Source: Elymus sibiricus
Lineage: Eukaryota > Streptophyta > Magnoliopsida > Poales > Poaceae
Length of the DNA stretch: 64,000 bases
NCBI GenBank assembly: GCA_039707655.1
Contig: CM077673.1
Location: 1,932,001 to 1,996,000, forward strand
Reading direction: 5' to 3'
Shown here: positions 45,398 through 58,291 of the stretch, piece after piece
Layout: each line of letters begins with the position of its first letter
Numbering within the stretch: position 1 is the stretch's first letter
Notes under the pieces: generated by a model
The model's input: the letters and a program-made list of their open reading frames with translations, nothing else
What the model was told of the DNA's origin: nothing
Databases searched by the model: none
Program-made: the position numbers and the translations under genes

Positions 45398-47054
45398 ATG
45401 CTATTACTCACTAATTTTGGGTCCCGGGGCGATCCAAACGTTCGGGGAACCCCGGGGTCCGCATACGGGGACCTGGCCAAAACTCGCAGATTTGGTCCAT
45501 TCTTACCAGTTTTCTATGCTATTATTCACTGGTTTTTGGTAGTTGTGGTCGTCCGAACGTTTGGGGAAGCTCGGGATGCGGTTACGGGGACCTCGCCAAA
45601 ACTAATAGATTTTGTCTGTTCCGGCTAGTTTTCTATGCTATTACTAACTGATTTTGGGTCCCGGGGTGATCCAAACGTTCGGGGAACCCCGGGGTCCGCT
45701 TACGGGGACTTCGCCAAAACTCGCAGATTTGGTCCATTCTTACCAGTTTTCTGTGCTATTATTCACTGTTTTTTGGTTGTCGTGGTCGTCCGAACGTTCG
45801 GGGAAGCCCGGGGTCCGGTTAAGGGGACCTCGCAAACACTCTAAGCTTTGGTCCATTCTTACCAGTTTTCTGTGCTATTATTCACTGTTTTTTGGTTGTC
45901 GTGGTCGTCCGAACGTTCGGGGAAGCCCGGGGTCCGGTTAAGGGGACCTCGCAAACACTCTAAGCTTTGGTCCATTCTTACCAGTTTTCTGTGCTATTAT
46001 TCACTGTTTTTTGGTTGTCGTGGTCGTCCAAACGTTCGGGGAAGCCCGTGGACCGGTTACGGGGACCTCGCCAAAACTCGCAGATTTGGTCCATTCTTAC
46101 CTGTTTTCTATGCTATTACTCACTGTTTTTGGTTGTCGTGGTCGTCCGAACTTTCGGGGAAGCCCGTGGACCGGTTATGGGGAGCTCGCCAAAACTCGCA
46201 GATTTGGTCCATTCTTACCTGTTTTCTATGCTATTACTCACTCATTTTGGGTCCCGGGGCGATCCAAATGTTCGGGGAACCCCGGAGTCCGCTTACAGGG
46301 ACCTCGCCAAAACTCGCAGATTTTGTCCATTCTGACCAGATTTCTATGCTATTATTCACTGTTATTTTGTTGTCGTGGTCGTCCGAACATTCGGGGAAGC
46401 CCGTGGACCGGTTACGGGGACCTCGCCAAACTAGCAGATTTTGCCTGTTCCGGCTAGTTTTCTATGCTACTACTCACTAATTTTGGGTCTCGGGGCGATC
46501 CAAAAGTTCGGGAAACCCCGGGGTCTGCTTACGAGCACCTCGCCAAAACTCGCAGATTTGGTCCATTCTGACCAGTTTTCTATGCTATTATTCACTGTTT
46601 TTGGTTGTCATGGTCGTCCCAACATTTGGGGATGCCCGGGGTCCGGTTACGTGGACCTCGCCAAAACTCGCAGATTTGGTCCATTCTTACCAGTTTTCTA
46701 AGCTATTATTCACTTTTTTTGGTTGTCGTGGTCGTCCGAACGTTCGTGGAAGCCCGGGGTCCGGTTACGGGGACCTCGCAAAAACTCGAAGATTTGGTCC
46801 ATTCTTACCAGTTTTCTATGCTATTACTCACTCATTTTGGGTCCCGGGGCGATCCAAATGTTGGGGTAACCCCGGGGTCCGCTTATGGGGAGCTCGCCAA
46901 AACTCGCAGATTTTGTCCATTCTGACCAGATTTCTATGCTATCATTCACTGTTTTTCGGTAGTCGTGGTCGTCCGAACATTCGGGGAAGCCCGGGGTGCG
47001 GTTACGGGGACCTCGCCAAAACTAGCAGAATTTGTGTGTCCCGGCTAGTTTCCT
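45398..47054 (+). repeat. HOR unit, 14-mer (1,657 bp), type II
   Basis: Carries the hybrid 4d (46110) and 4a plus 4b. m10 shows the first ttggggtaacc (G to T near 46867), which becomes nearly fixed downstream. Private aactaatag in m2. Confidence 0.93.
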
Positions 47055-48710
47055 ATGCTATTACTCACTAATTTTGGGTCCCGGGGCGATCCAAACGTTC
47101 GGGGAACCCCGGGGTCCGCATACGGGGACCTGGCCAAAACTCGCAGATTTGGTCCATTCTTACCAGTTTTCTATGCTATTATTCACTGGTTTTTGGTAGT
47201 TGTGGTCGTCCGAACGTTTGGGGAAGCTCGGGATGCGGTTACGGGGACCTCGCCAAAACTAACAGATTTTGTCTGTTCCGGCTAGTTTTCTATGCTATTA
47301 CTAACTGATTTTGGGTCCCGGGGTGATATAAACGTTCGGGGAACCCCGGGGTCCGCTTACGGGGACTTCGCCAAAACTCGCAGATTTGGTCCATTCTTAC
47401 CAGTTTTCTGTGCTATTATTCACTGTTTTTTGGTTGTCGTGGTCGTCCGAACGTTCGGGGAAGCCCGGGGTCCGGTTAAGGGGACCTCGCAAACACTCTA
47501 AGCTTTGGTCCATTCTTACCAGTTTTCTGTGCTATTATTCACTGTTTTTTGGTTGTCGTGGTCGTCCAAACGTTCGGGGAAGCCCGTGGACCGGTTACGG
47601 GGACCTCGCCAAAACTCGCAGATTTGGTCCATTCTTACCAGTTTTCTGTGCTATTATTCACTGTTTTTGGTTGTCGTGGTCGTCCGAACTTTCGGGGAAG
47701 CCCGTGGACCGGTTATGGGGAGCTCGCCAAAACTCGCAGATTTGGTCCATTCTTACCTGTTTTCTATGCTATTACTCACTGTTTTTGGTTGTCGTGGTCG
47801 TCCGAACTTTCGGGGAAGCCCGTGGACCGGTTATGGGGAGCTCGCCAAAACTCGCAGATTTGGTCCATTCTTACCTGTTTTCTATGCTATTACTCACTCA
47901 TTTTGGGTCCCGGGGCGATCCAAATGTTCGGGGAACCCCGGAGTCCGCTTACAGGGACCTCGCCAAAACTCGCAGATTTTGTCCATTCTGACCAGATTTC
48001 TATGCTATTATTCACTGTTATTTTGTTGTCGTGGTCGTCCGAACATTCGGGGAAGCCCGTGGACCGGTTACGGGGACCTCGCCAAACTAGCAGATTTTGC
48101 CTGTTCCGGCTAGTTTTCTATGCTACTACTCACTAATTTTGGGTCTCGGGGCGATCCAAAAGTTCGGGAAACCCCGGGGTCTGCTTACGAGCACCTCGCC
48201 AAAACTCGCAGATTTGGTCCATTCTGACCAGTTTTCTATGCTATTATTCACTGTTTTTGGTTGTCATGGTCGTCCCAACATTTGGGGATGCCCGGGGTCC
48301 GGTTACGTGGACCTCGCCAAAACTCGCAGATTTGGTCCATTCTTACCAGTTTTCTAAGCTATTATTCACTTTTTTTGGTTGTCGTGGTCGTCCGAACGTT
48401 CGTGGAAGCCCGGGGTCCGGTTACGGGGACCTCGCAAAAACTCGAAGATTTGGTCCATTCTTACCAGTTTTCTATGCTATTACTCACTCATTTTGGGTCC
48501 CGGGGCGATCCAAATGTTGGGGTAACCCCGGGGTCCGCTTATGGGGAGCTCGCCAAAACTCGCAGATTTTGTCCATTCTGACCAGATTTCTATGCTATCA
48601 TTCACTGTTTTTCGGTAGTCGTGGTCGTCCGAACATTCGGGGAAGCCCGGGGTGCGGTTACGGGGACCTCGCCAAAACTAGCAGAATTTGTGTGTCCCGG
48701 CTAGTTTCCT
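47055..48710 (+). repeat. HOR unit, 14-mer (1,656 bp), type II, 4d-duplicated form
   Basis: Order m1, m2, m3, 4a, 4c, 4d, hybrid 4d (47766), m5-m11. It reaches 14 monomers by duplicating 4d rather than 4a. m3 has gtgatataaacg, from here on fixed to the window end. Confidence 0.93.
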
Positions 48711-50366
48711 ATGCTATTACTCACTAATTTTGGGTCCCGGGGCGATCCAAACGTTCGGGGAACCCCGGGGTCCGCATACGGGGACCTGGCCAAAACTCGC
48801 AGATTTGGTCCATTCTTACCAGTTTTCTATGCTATTATTCACTGGTTTTTGGTAGTTGTGGTCGTCCGAACGTTTGGGGAAGCTCGGGATGCGGTTACGG
48901 GGACCTCGCCAAAACTAACAGATTTTGTCTGTTCCGGCTAGTTTTCTATGCTATTACTAACTGATTTTGGGTCCCGGGGTGATATAAACGTTCGGGGAAC
49001 CCCGGGGTCCGCTTACGGGGACTTCGCCAAAACTCGCAGATTTGGTCCATTCTTACCAGTTTTCTGTGCTATTATTCACTGTTTTTTGGTTGTCGTGGTC
49101 GTCCGAACGTTCGGGGAAGCCCGGGGTCCGGTTAAGGGGACCTCGCAAACACTCTAAGCTTTGGTCCATTCTTACCAGTTTTCTGTGCTATTATTCACTG
49201 TTTTTTGGTTGTCGTGGTCGTCCAAACGTTCGGGGAAGCCCGTGGACCGGTTACGGGGACCTCGCCAAAACTCGCAGATTTGGTCCATTCTTACCAGTTT
49301 TCTGTGCTATTATTCACTGTTTTTGGTTGTCGTGGTCGTCCGAACTTTCGGGGAAGCCCGTGGACCGGTTATGGGGAGCTCGCCAAAACTCGCAGATTTG
49401 GTCCATTCTTACCTGTTTTCTATGCTATTACTCACTGTTTTTGGTTGTCGTGGTCGTCCGAACTTTCGGGGAAGCCCGTGGACCGGTTATGGGGAGCTCG
49501 CCAAAACTCGCAGATTTGGTCCATTCTTACCTGTTTTCTATGCTATTACTCACTCATTTTGGGTCCCGGGGCGATCCAAATGTTCGGGGAACCCCGGAGT
49601 CCGCTTACAGGGACCTCGCCAAAACTCGCAGATTTTGTCCATTCTGACCAGATTTCTATGCTATTATTCACTGTTATTTTGTTGTCGTGGTCGTCCGAAC
49701 ATTCGGGGAAGCCCGTGGACCGGTTACGGGGACCTCGCCAAACTAGCAGATTTTGCCTGTTCCGGCTAGTTTTCTATGCTACTACTCACTAATTTTGGGT
49801 CTCGGGGCGATCCAAAAGTTCGGGAAACCCCGGGGTCTGCTTACGAGCACCTCGCCAAAACTCGCAGATTTGGTCCATTCTGACCAGTTTTCTATGCTAT
49901 TATTCACTGTTTTTGGTTGTCATGGTCGTCCCAACATTTGGGGATGCCCGGGGTCCGGTTACGTGGACCTCGCCAAAACTCGCAGATTTGGTCCATTCTT
50001 ACCAGTTTTCTAAGCTATTATTCACTTTTTTTGGTTGTCGTGGTCGTCCGAACGTTCGTGGAAGCCCGGGGTCCGGTTACGGGGACCTCGCAAAAACTCG
50101 AAGATTTGGTCCATTCTTACCAGTTTTCTATGCTATTACTCACTCATTTTGGGTCCCGGGGCGATCCAAATGTTGGGGTAACCCCGGGGTCCGCTTATGG
50201 GGAGCTCGCCAAAACTCGCAGATTTTGTCCATTCTGACCAGATTTCTATGCTATCATTCACTGTTTTTCGGTAGTCGTGGTCGTCCGAACATTCGGGGAA
50301 GCCCGGGGTGCGGTTACGGGGACCTCGCCAAAACTAGCAGAATTTGTGTGTCCCGGCTAGTTTCCT
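48711..50366 (+). repeat. HOR unit, 14-mer (1,656 bp), 4d-duplicated form
   Basis: No difference from the previous unit seen by eye. Confidence 0.93.
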
Positions 50367-52022
50367 ATGCTATTACTCACTAATTTTGGGTCCCGGGGCG
50401 ATCCAAACGTTCGGGGAACCCCGGGGTCCGCATACGGGGACCTGGCCAAAACTCGCAGATTTGGTCCATTCTTACCAGTTTTCTATGCTATTATTCACTG
50501 GTTTTTGGTAGTTGTGGTCGTCCGAACGTTTGGGGAAGCTCGGGATGCGGTTACGGGGACCTCGCCAAAACTAACAGATTTTGTCTGTTCCGGCTAGTTT
50601 TCTATGCTATTACTAACTGATTTTGGGTCCCGGGGTGATATAAACGTTCGGGGAACCCCGGGGTCCGCTTACGGGGACTTCGCCAAAACTCGCAGATTTG
50701 GTCCATTCTTACCAGTTTTCTGTGCTATTATTCACTGTTTTTTGGTTGTCGTGGTCGTCCGAACGTTCGGGGAAGCCCGGGGTCCGGTTAAGGGGACCTC
50801 GCAAACACTCTAAGCTTTGGTCCATTCTTACCAGTTTTCTGTGCTATTATTCACTGTTTTTTGGTTGTCGTGGTCGTCCAAACGTTCGGGGAAGCCCGTG
50901 GACCGGTTACGGGGACCTCGCCAAAACTCGCAGATTTGGTCCATTCTTACCAGTTTTCTGTGCTATTATTCACTGTTTTTGGTTGTCGTGGTCGTCCGAA
51001 CTTTCGGGGAAGCCCGTGGACCGGTTATGGGGAGCTCGCCAAAACTCGCAGATTTGGTCCATTCTTACCTGTTTTCTATGCTATTACTCACTGTTTTTGG
51101 TTGTCGTGGTCGTCCGAACTTTCGGGGAAGCCCGTGGACCGGTTATGGGGAGCTCGCCAAAACTCGCAGATTTGGTCCATTCTTACCTGTTTTCTATGCT
51201 ATTACTCACTCATTTTGGGTCCCGGGGCGATCCAAATGTTCGGGGAACCCCGGAGTCCGCTTACAGGGACCTCGCCAAAACTCGCAGATTTTGTCCATTC
51301 TGACCAGATTTCTATGCTATTATTCACTGTTATTTTGTTGTCGTGGTCGTCCGAACATTCGGGGAAGCCCGTGGACCGGTTACGGGGACCTCGCCAAACT
51401 AGCAGATTTTGCCTGTTCCGGCTAGTTTTCTATGCTACTACTCACTAATTTTGGGTCTCGGGGCGATCCAAAAGTTCGGGAAACCCCGGGGTCTGCTTAC
51501 GAGCACCTCGCCAAAACTCGCAGATTTGGTCCATTCTGACCAGTTTTCTATGCTATTATTCACTGTTTTTGGTTGTCATGGTCGTCCCAACATTTGGGGA
51601 TGCCCGGGGTCCGGTTACGTGGACCTCGCCAAAACTCGCAGATTTGGTCCATTCTTACCAGTTTTCTAAGCTATTATTCACTTTTTTTGGTTGTCGTGGT
51701 CGTCCGAACGTTCGTGGAAGCCCGGGGTCCGGTTACGGGGACCTCGCAAAAACTCGAAGATTTGGTCCATTCTTACCAGTTTTCTATGCTATTACTCACT
51801 CATTTTGGGTCCCGGGGCGATCCAAATGTTGGGGTAACCCCGGGGTCCGCTTATGGGGAGCTCGCCAAAACTCGCAGATTTTGTCCATTCTGACCAGATT
51901 TCTATGCTATCATTCACTGTTTTTCGGTAGTCGTGGTCGTCCGAACATTCGGGGAAGCCCGGGGTGCGGTTACGGGGACCTCGCCAAAACTAGCAGAATT
52001 TGTGTGTCCCGGCTAGTTTCCT
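50367..52022 (+). repeat. HOR unit, 14-mer (1,656 bp), 4d-duplicated form
   Basis: No difference from the two previous units seen by eye. Confidence 0.93.
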
Positions 52023-53678
52023 ATGCTATTACTCACTAATTTTGGGTCCCGGGGCGATCCAAACGTTCGGGGAACCCCGGGGTCCGCATACGGGGACCTG
52101 GCCAAAACTCGCAGATTTGGTCCATTCTTACCAGTTTTCTATGCTATTATTCACTGGTTTTTGGTAGTTGTGGTCGTCCGAACGTTTGGGGAAGCTCGGG
52201 ATGCGGTTACGGGGACCTCGCCAAAACTAACAGATTTTGTCTGTTCCGGCTAGTTTTCTATGCTATTACTAACTGATTTTGGGTCCCGGGGTGATATAAA
52301 CGTTCGGGGAACCCCGGGGTCCGCTTACGGGGACTTCGCCAAAACTCGCAGATTTGGTCCATTCTTACCAGTTTTCTGTGCTATTATTCACTGTTTTTTG
52401 GTTGTCGTGGTCGTCCGAACGTTCGGGGAAGCCCGGGGTCCGGTTAAGGGGACCTCGCAAACACTCTAAGCTTTGGTCCATTCTTACCAGTTTTCTGTGC
52501 TATTATTCACTGTTTTTTGGTTGTCGTGGTCGTCCAAACGTTCGGGGAAGCCCGTGGACCGGTTACGGGGACCTCGCCAAAACTCGCAGATTTGGTCCAT
52601 TCTTACCAGTTTTCTGTGCTATTATTCACTGTTTTTGGTTGTCGTGGTCGTCCGAACTTTCGGGGAAGCCCGTGGACCGGTTATGGGGAGCTCGCCAAAA
52701 CTCGCAGATTTGGTCCATTCTTACCTGTTTTCTATGCTATTACTCACTGTTTTTGGTTGTCGTGGTCGTCCGAACTTTCGGGGAAGCCCGTGGACCGGTT
52801 ATGGGGAGCTCGCCAAAACTCGCAGATTTGGTCCATTCTTACCTGTTTTCTATGCTATTACTCACTCATTTTGGGTCCCGGGGCGATCCAAATGTTCGGG
52901 GAACCCCGGAGTCCGCTTACAGGGACCTCGCCAAAACTCGCAGATTTTGTCCATTCTGACCAGATTTCTATGCTATTATTCACTGTTATTTTGTTGTCGT
53001 GGTCGTCCGAACATTCGGGGAAGCCCGTGGACCGGTTACGGGGACCTCGCCAAACTAGCAGATTTTGCCTGTTCCGGCTAGTTTTCTATGCTACTACTCA
53101 CTAATTTTGGGTCTCGGGGCGATCCAAAAGTTCGGGAAACCCCGGGGTCTGCTTACGAGCACCTCGCCAAAACTCGCAGATTTGGTCCATTCTGACCAGT
53201 TTTCTATGCTATTATTCACTGTTTTTGGTTGTCATGGTCGTCCCAACATTTGGGGATGCCCGGGGTCCGGTTACGTGGACCTCGCCAAAACTCGCAGATT
53301 TGGTCCATTCTTACCAGTTTTCTAAGCTATTATTCACTTTTTTTGGTTGTCGTGGTCGTCCGAACGTTCGTGGAAGCCCGGGGTCCGGTTACGGGGACCT
53401 CGCAAAAACTCGAAGATTTGGTCCATTCTTACCAGTTTTCTATGCTATTACTCACTCATTTTGGGTCCCGGGGCGATCCAAATGTTGGGGTAACCCCGGG
53501 GTCCGCTTATGGGGAGCTCGCCAAAACTCGCAGATTTTGTCCATTCTGACCAGATTTCTATGCTAGCATTCACTGTTTTTCGGTAGTCGTGGTCGTCCGA
53601 ACATTCGGGGAAGCCCGGGGTGCGGTTACGGGGACCTCGCCAAAACTAGCAGAATTTGTGTGTCCCGGCTAGTTTCCT
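52023..53678 (+). repeat. HOR unit, 14-mer (1,656 bp), 4d-duplicated form
   Basis: As the previous three apart from ctagcattc at the start of m11 (near 53565), which creates a TAG in one frame. Confidence 0.93.
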
Positions 53679-55216
53679 ATGCTATTACTCACTAATTTTG
53701 GGTCCCGGGGCGATCCAAACGTTCGGGGAACCCCGGGGTCCGCATACGGGGACCTGGCCAAAACTCGCAGATTTGGTCCATTCTTACCAGTTTTCTATGC
53801 TATTATTCACTGGTTTTTGGTAGTTGTGGTCGTCCGAACGTTTGGGGAAGCTCGGGATGCGGTTACGGGGACCTCGCCAAAACTAACAGATTTTGTCTGT
53901 TCCGGCTAGTTTTCTATGCTATTACTAACTGATTTTGGGTCCCGGGGTGATATAAACGTTCGGGGAACCCCGGGGTCCGCTTACGGGGACTTCGCCAAAA
54001 CTCGCAGATTTGGTCCATTCTTACCAGTTTTCTGTGCTATTATTCACTGTTTTTTGGTTGTCGTGGTCGTCCGAACGTTCGGGGAAGCCCGGGGTCCGGT
54101 TAAGGGGACCTCGCAAACACTCTAAGCTTTGGTCCATTCTTACCAGTTTTCTGTGCTATTATTCACTGTTTTTTGGTTGTCGTGGTCGTCCAAACGTTCG
54201 GGGAAGCCCGTGGACCGGTTACGGGGACCTCGCCAAAACTCGCAGATTTGGTCCATTCTTACCAGTTTTCTGTGCTATTATTCACTGTTTTTGGTTGTCG
54301 TGGTCGTCCGAACTTTCGGGGAAGCCCGTGGACCGGTTATGGGGAGCTCGCCAAAACTCGCAGATTTGGTCCATTCTTACCTGTTTTCTATGCTATTACT
54401 CACTCATTTTGGGTCCCGGGGCGATCCAAATGTTCGGGGAACCCCGGAGTCCGCTTACTGGGACCTCGCCAAAACTCGCAGATTTTGTCCATTCTGACCA
54501 GATTTCTATGCTATTATTCACTGTTATTTTGTTGTCGTGGTCGTCCGAACATTCGGGGAAGCCCGTGGACCGGTTACGGGGACCTCGCCAAACTAGCAGA
54601 TTTTGCCTGTTCCGGCTAGTTTTCTATGCTACTACTCACTAATTTTGGGTCTCGGGGCGATCCAAAAGTTCGGGAAACCCCGGGGTCTGCTTACGAGCAC
54701 CTCGCCAAAACTCGCAGATTTGGTTCATTCTGACCAGTTTTCTATGCTATTATTCACTGTTTTTGGTTGTCATGGTCGTCCCAACATTTGGGGATGCCCG
54801 GGGTCCGGTTACGTGGACCTCGCCAAGACTCGCAGATTTGGTCCATTCTTACCAGTTTTCTAAGCTATTATTCACTTTTTTTGGTTGTCGTGGTCGTCCG
54901 AACGTTCGTGGAAGCCCGGGGTCCGGTTACGGGGACCTCGCAAAAACTCGAAGATTTGGTCCATTCTTACCAGTTTTCTATGCTATTACTCACTCATTTT
55001 GGGTCCCGGGGCGATCCAAATGTTGGGGTAACCCCGGGGTCCGCTTATGGGGAGCTCGCCAAAACTCGCAGATTTTGTCCATTCTGACCAGATTTCTATG
55101 CTATCATTCACTGTTTTTCGGTAGTCGTGGTCGTCCGAACATTCGGGGAAGCCCGGGGTGCGGTTACGGGGACCTCGCCAAAACTAGCAGAATTTGTGTG
55201 TCCCGGCTAGTTTCCT
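53679..55216 (+). repeat. HOR unit, 13-mer (1,538 bp), type II, terminal form
   Basis: m1, m2, m3 (gtgatataaacg), 4a, 4c, 4d, m5 (ttactggg), m6, m7 (tail ggttcattc), m8-m11 (m10 ttggggtaacc). Private ccaagactcg in m8 near 54825. Confidence 0.93.
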
Positions 55217-56753
55217 ATGCTATTACTCACTAATTTTGGGTCCCGGGGCGATCCAAACGTTCGGGGAACCCCGGGGTCCGCATACGGGGACCTGGCCAAA
55301 ACTCGCAGATTTGGTCCATTCTTACCAGTTTTCTATGCTATTATTCACTGGTTTTTGGTAGTTGTGGTCGTCCGAACGTTTGGGGAAGCTCGGGATGCGG
55401 TTACGGGGACCTCGCCAAAACTAACAGATTTTGTCTGTTCCGGCTAGTTTTCTATGCTATTACTAACTGATTTTGGGTCCCGGGGTGATATAAACGTTCG
55501 GGGAACCCCGGGGTCCGCTTACGGGGACTTCGCCAAAACTCGCAGATTTGGTCCATTCTTACCAGTTTTCTGTGCTATTATTCACTGTTTTTTGGTTGTC
55601 GTGGTCGTCCGAACGTTCGGGGAAGCCCGGGGTCCGGTTAAGGGGACCTCGCAAACACTCTAAGCTTTGGTCCATTCTTACCAGTTTTCTGTGCTATTAT
55701 TCACTGTTTTTTGGTTGTCGTGGTCGTCCAAACGTTCGGGGAAGCCCGTGGACCGGTTACGGGGACCTCGCCAAAACTCGCAGATTTGGTCCATTCTTAC
55801 CAGTTTTCTGTGCTATTATTCACTGTTTTTGGTTGTCGTGGTCGTCCGAACTTTCGGGGAAGCCCGTGGACCGGTTATGGGGAGCTCGCCAAAACTCGCA
55901 GATTTGGTCCATTCTTACCTGTTTTCTATGCTATTACTCACTCATTTTGGGTCCCGGGGCGATCCAAATGTTCGGGGAACCCCGGAGTCCGCTTACTGGG
56001 ACCTCGCCAAAACTCGCAGATTTTGTCCATTCTGACCAGATTTCTATGCTATTATTCACTGTTATTTTGTTGTCGTGGTCGTCCGAATATTCGGGGAAGC
56101 CCGTGGACCGGTTACGGGGACCTCGCCAAACTAGCAGATTTTGCCTGTTCCGGCTAGTTTTCTATGCTACTACTCACTAATTTTGGGTCTCGGGGCGATC
56201 CAAAAGTTCGGGAAACCCCGGGGTCTGCTTACGAGCACCTCGCCAAAACTCGCAGATTTGGTTCATTCTGACCAGTTTTCTATGCTATTATTCACTGTTT
56301 TTGGTTGTCATGGTCGTCCCAACATTTGGGGATGCCCGGGGTCCGGTTACGTGGACCTCGCCAAAACTCGCAGATTTGGTCCATTCTTACCAGTTTTCTA
56401 AGCTATTATTCACTTTTTTTGGTTGTCGTGGTCGTCCGAACGTTCGTGGAAGCCCGGGGTCCGGTTACGGGGACCTCGCAAAAACTCGAAGATTGGTCCA
56501 TTCTTACCAGTTTTCTATGCTATTACTCACTCATTTTGGGTCCCGGAGCGATCCAAATGTTGGGGGAACCCCGGGGTCCGCTTATGGGGAGCTCGCCAAA
56601 ACTCGCAGATTTTGTCCATTCTGACCAGATTTCTATGCTATCATTCACTGTTTTTCGGTAGTCGTGGTCGTCCGAACATTCGGGGAAGCCCGGGGTGCGG
56701 TTACGGGGACCTCGCCAAAACTAGCAGAATTTGTGTGTCCCGGCTAGTTTCCT
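55217..56753 (+). repeat. HOR unit, 13-mer (1,537 bp), type II, with local patch
   Basis: Same order. One T is lost from the m9 tail (gaagattgg near 56493). Just downstream m10 reads tcccggagcg and the older ttgggggaacc. m6 has gaatattcgg near 56087. Confidence 0.93.
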
Positions 56754-58291
56754 ATGCTATTACTCACTAATTTTGGGTCCCGGGGCGATCCAAACGTTCG
56801 GGGAACCCCGGGGTCCGCATACGGGGACCTGGCCAAAACTCGCAGATTTGGTCCATTCTTACCAGTTTTCTATGCTATTATTCACTGGTTTTTGGTAGTT
56901 GTGGTCGTCCGAACGTTTGGGGAAGCTCGGGATGCGGTTACGGGGACCTCGCCAAAACTAACAGATTTTGTCTGTTCCGGCTAGTTTTCTATGCTATTAC
57001 TAACTGATTTTGGGTCCCGGGGTGATATAAACGTTCGGGGAACCCCGGGGTCCGCTTACGGGGACTTCGCCAAAACTCGCAGATTTGGTCCATTCTTACC
57101 AGTTTTCTGTGCTATTATTCACTGTTTTTTGGTTGTCGTGGTCGTCCGAACGTTCGGGGAAGCCCGGGGTCCGGTTAAGGGGACCTCGCAAACACTCTAA
57201 GCTTTGGTCCATTCTTACCAGTTTTCTGTGCTATTATTCACTGTTTTTTGGTTGTCGTGGTCGTCCAAACGTTCGGGGAAGCCCGTGGACCGGTTACGGG
57301 GACCTCGCCAAAACTCGCAGATTTGGTCCATTCTTACCAGTTTTCTGTGCTATTATTCACTGTTTTTGGTTGTCGTGGTCGTCCGAACTTTCGGGGAAGC
57401 CCGTGGACCGGTTATGGGGAGCTCGCCAAAACTCGCAGATTTGGTCCATTCTTACCTGTTTTCTATGCTATTACTCACTCATTTTGGGTCCCGGGGCGAT
57501 CCAAATGTTCGGGGAACCCCGGAGTCCGCTTACTGGGACCTCGCCAAAACTCGCAGATTTTGTCCATTCTGACCAGATTTCTATGCTATTATTCACTGTT
57601 ATTTTGTTGTCGTGGTCGTCCGAACATTCGGGGAAGCCCGTGGACCGGTTACGGGGACCTCGCCAAACTAGCAGATTTTGCCTGTTCCGGCTAGTTTTCT
57701 ATGCTACTACTCACTAATTTTGGGTCTCGGGGCGATCCAAAAGTTCGGGAAACCCCGGGGTCTGCTTACGAGCACCTCGCCAAAACTCGCAGATTTGGTT
57801 CATTCTGACCAGTTTTCTATGCTATTATTCACTGTTTTTGGTTGTCATGGTCGTCCCAACATTTGGGGATGCCCGGGGTCCGGTTACGTGGACCTCGCCA
57901 AAACTCGCAGATTTGGTCCATTCTTACCAGTTTTCTAAGCTATTATTCACTTTTTTTGGTTGTCGTGGTCGTCCGAACGTTCGTGGAAGCCCGGGGTCCG
58001 GTTACGGGGACCTCGCAAAAACTCGAAGATTTGGTCCATTCTTACCAGTTTTCTATGCTATTACTCACTCATTTTGGGTCCCGGGGCGATCCAAATGTTG
58101 GGGTAACCCCGGGGTCCGCTTATGGGGAGCTCGCCAAAACTCGCAGATTTTGTCCATTCTGACCAGATTTCTATGCTATCATTCACTGTTTTTCGGTAGT
58201 CGTGGTCGTCCGAACATTCGGGGAAGCCCGGGGTGCGGTTACGGGGACCTCGCCAAAACTAGCAGAATTTGTGTGTCCCGGCTAGTTTCCT
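56754..58291 (+). repeat. HOR unit, 13-mer (1,538 bp), type II, terminal form
   Basis: Canonical terminal 13-mer; no private variant noticed. Confidence 0.93.

Noticed and set aside
47055..53678. Assembly duplication artefact producing identical units
   Set aside because: Cannot be excluded without reads, but identical neighbouring HORs are normal in active satellites, and the graded variants on either side fit real amplification. Kept as a finding with a read-depth check.
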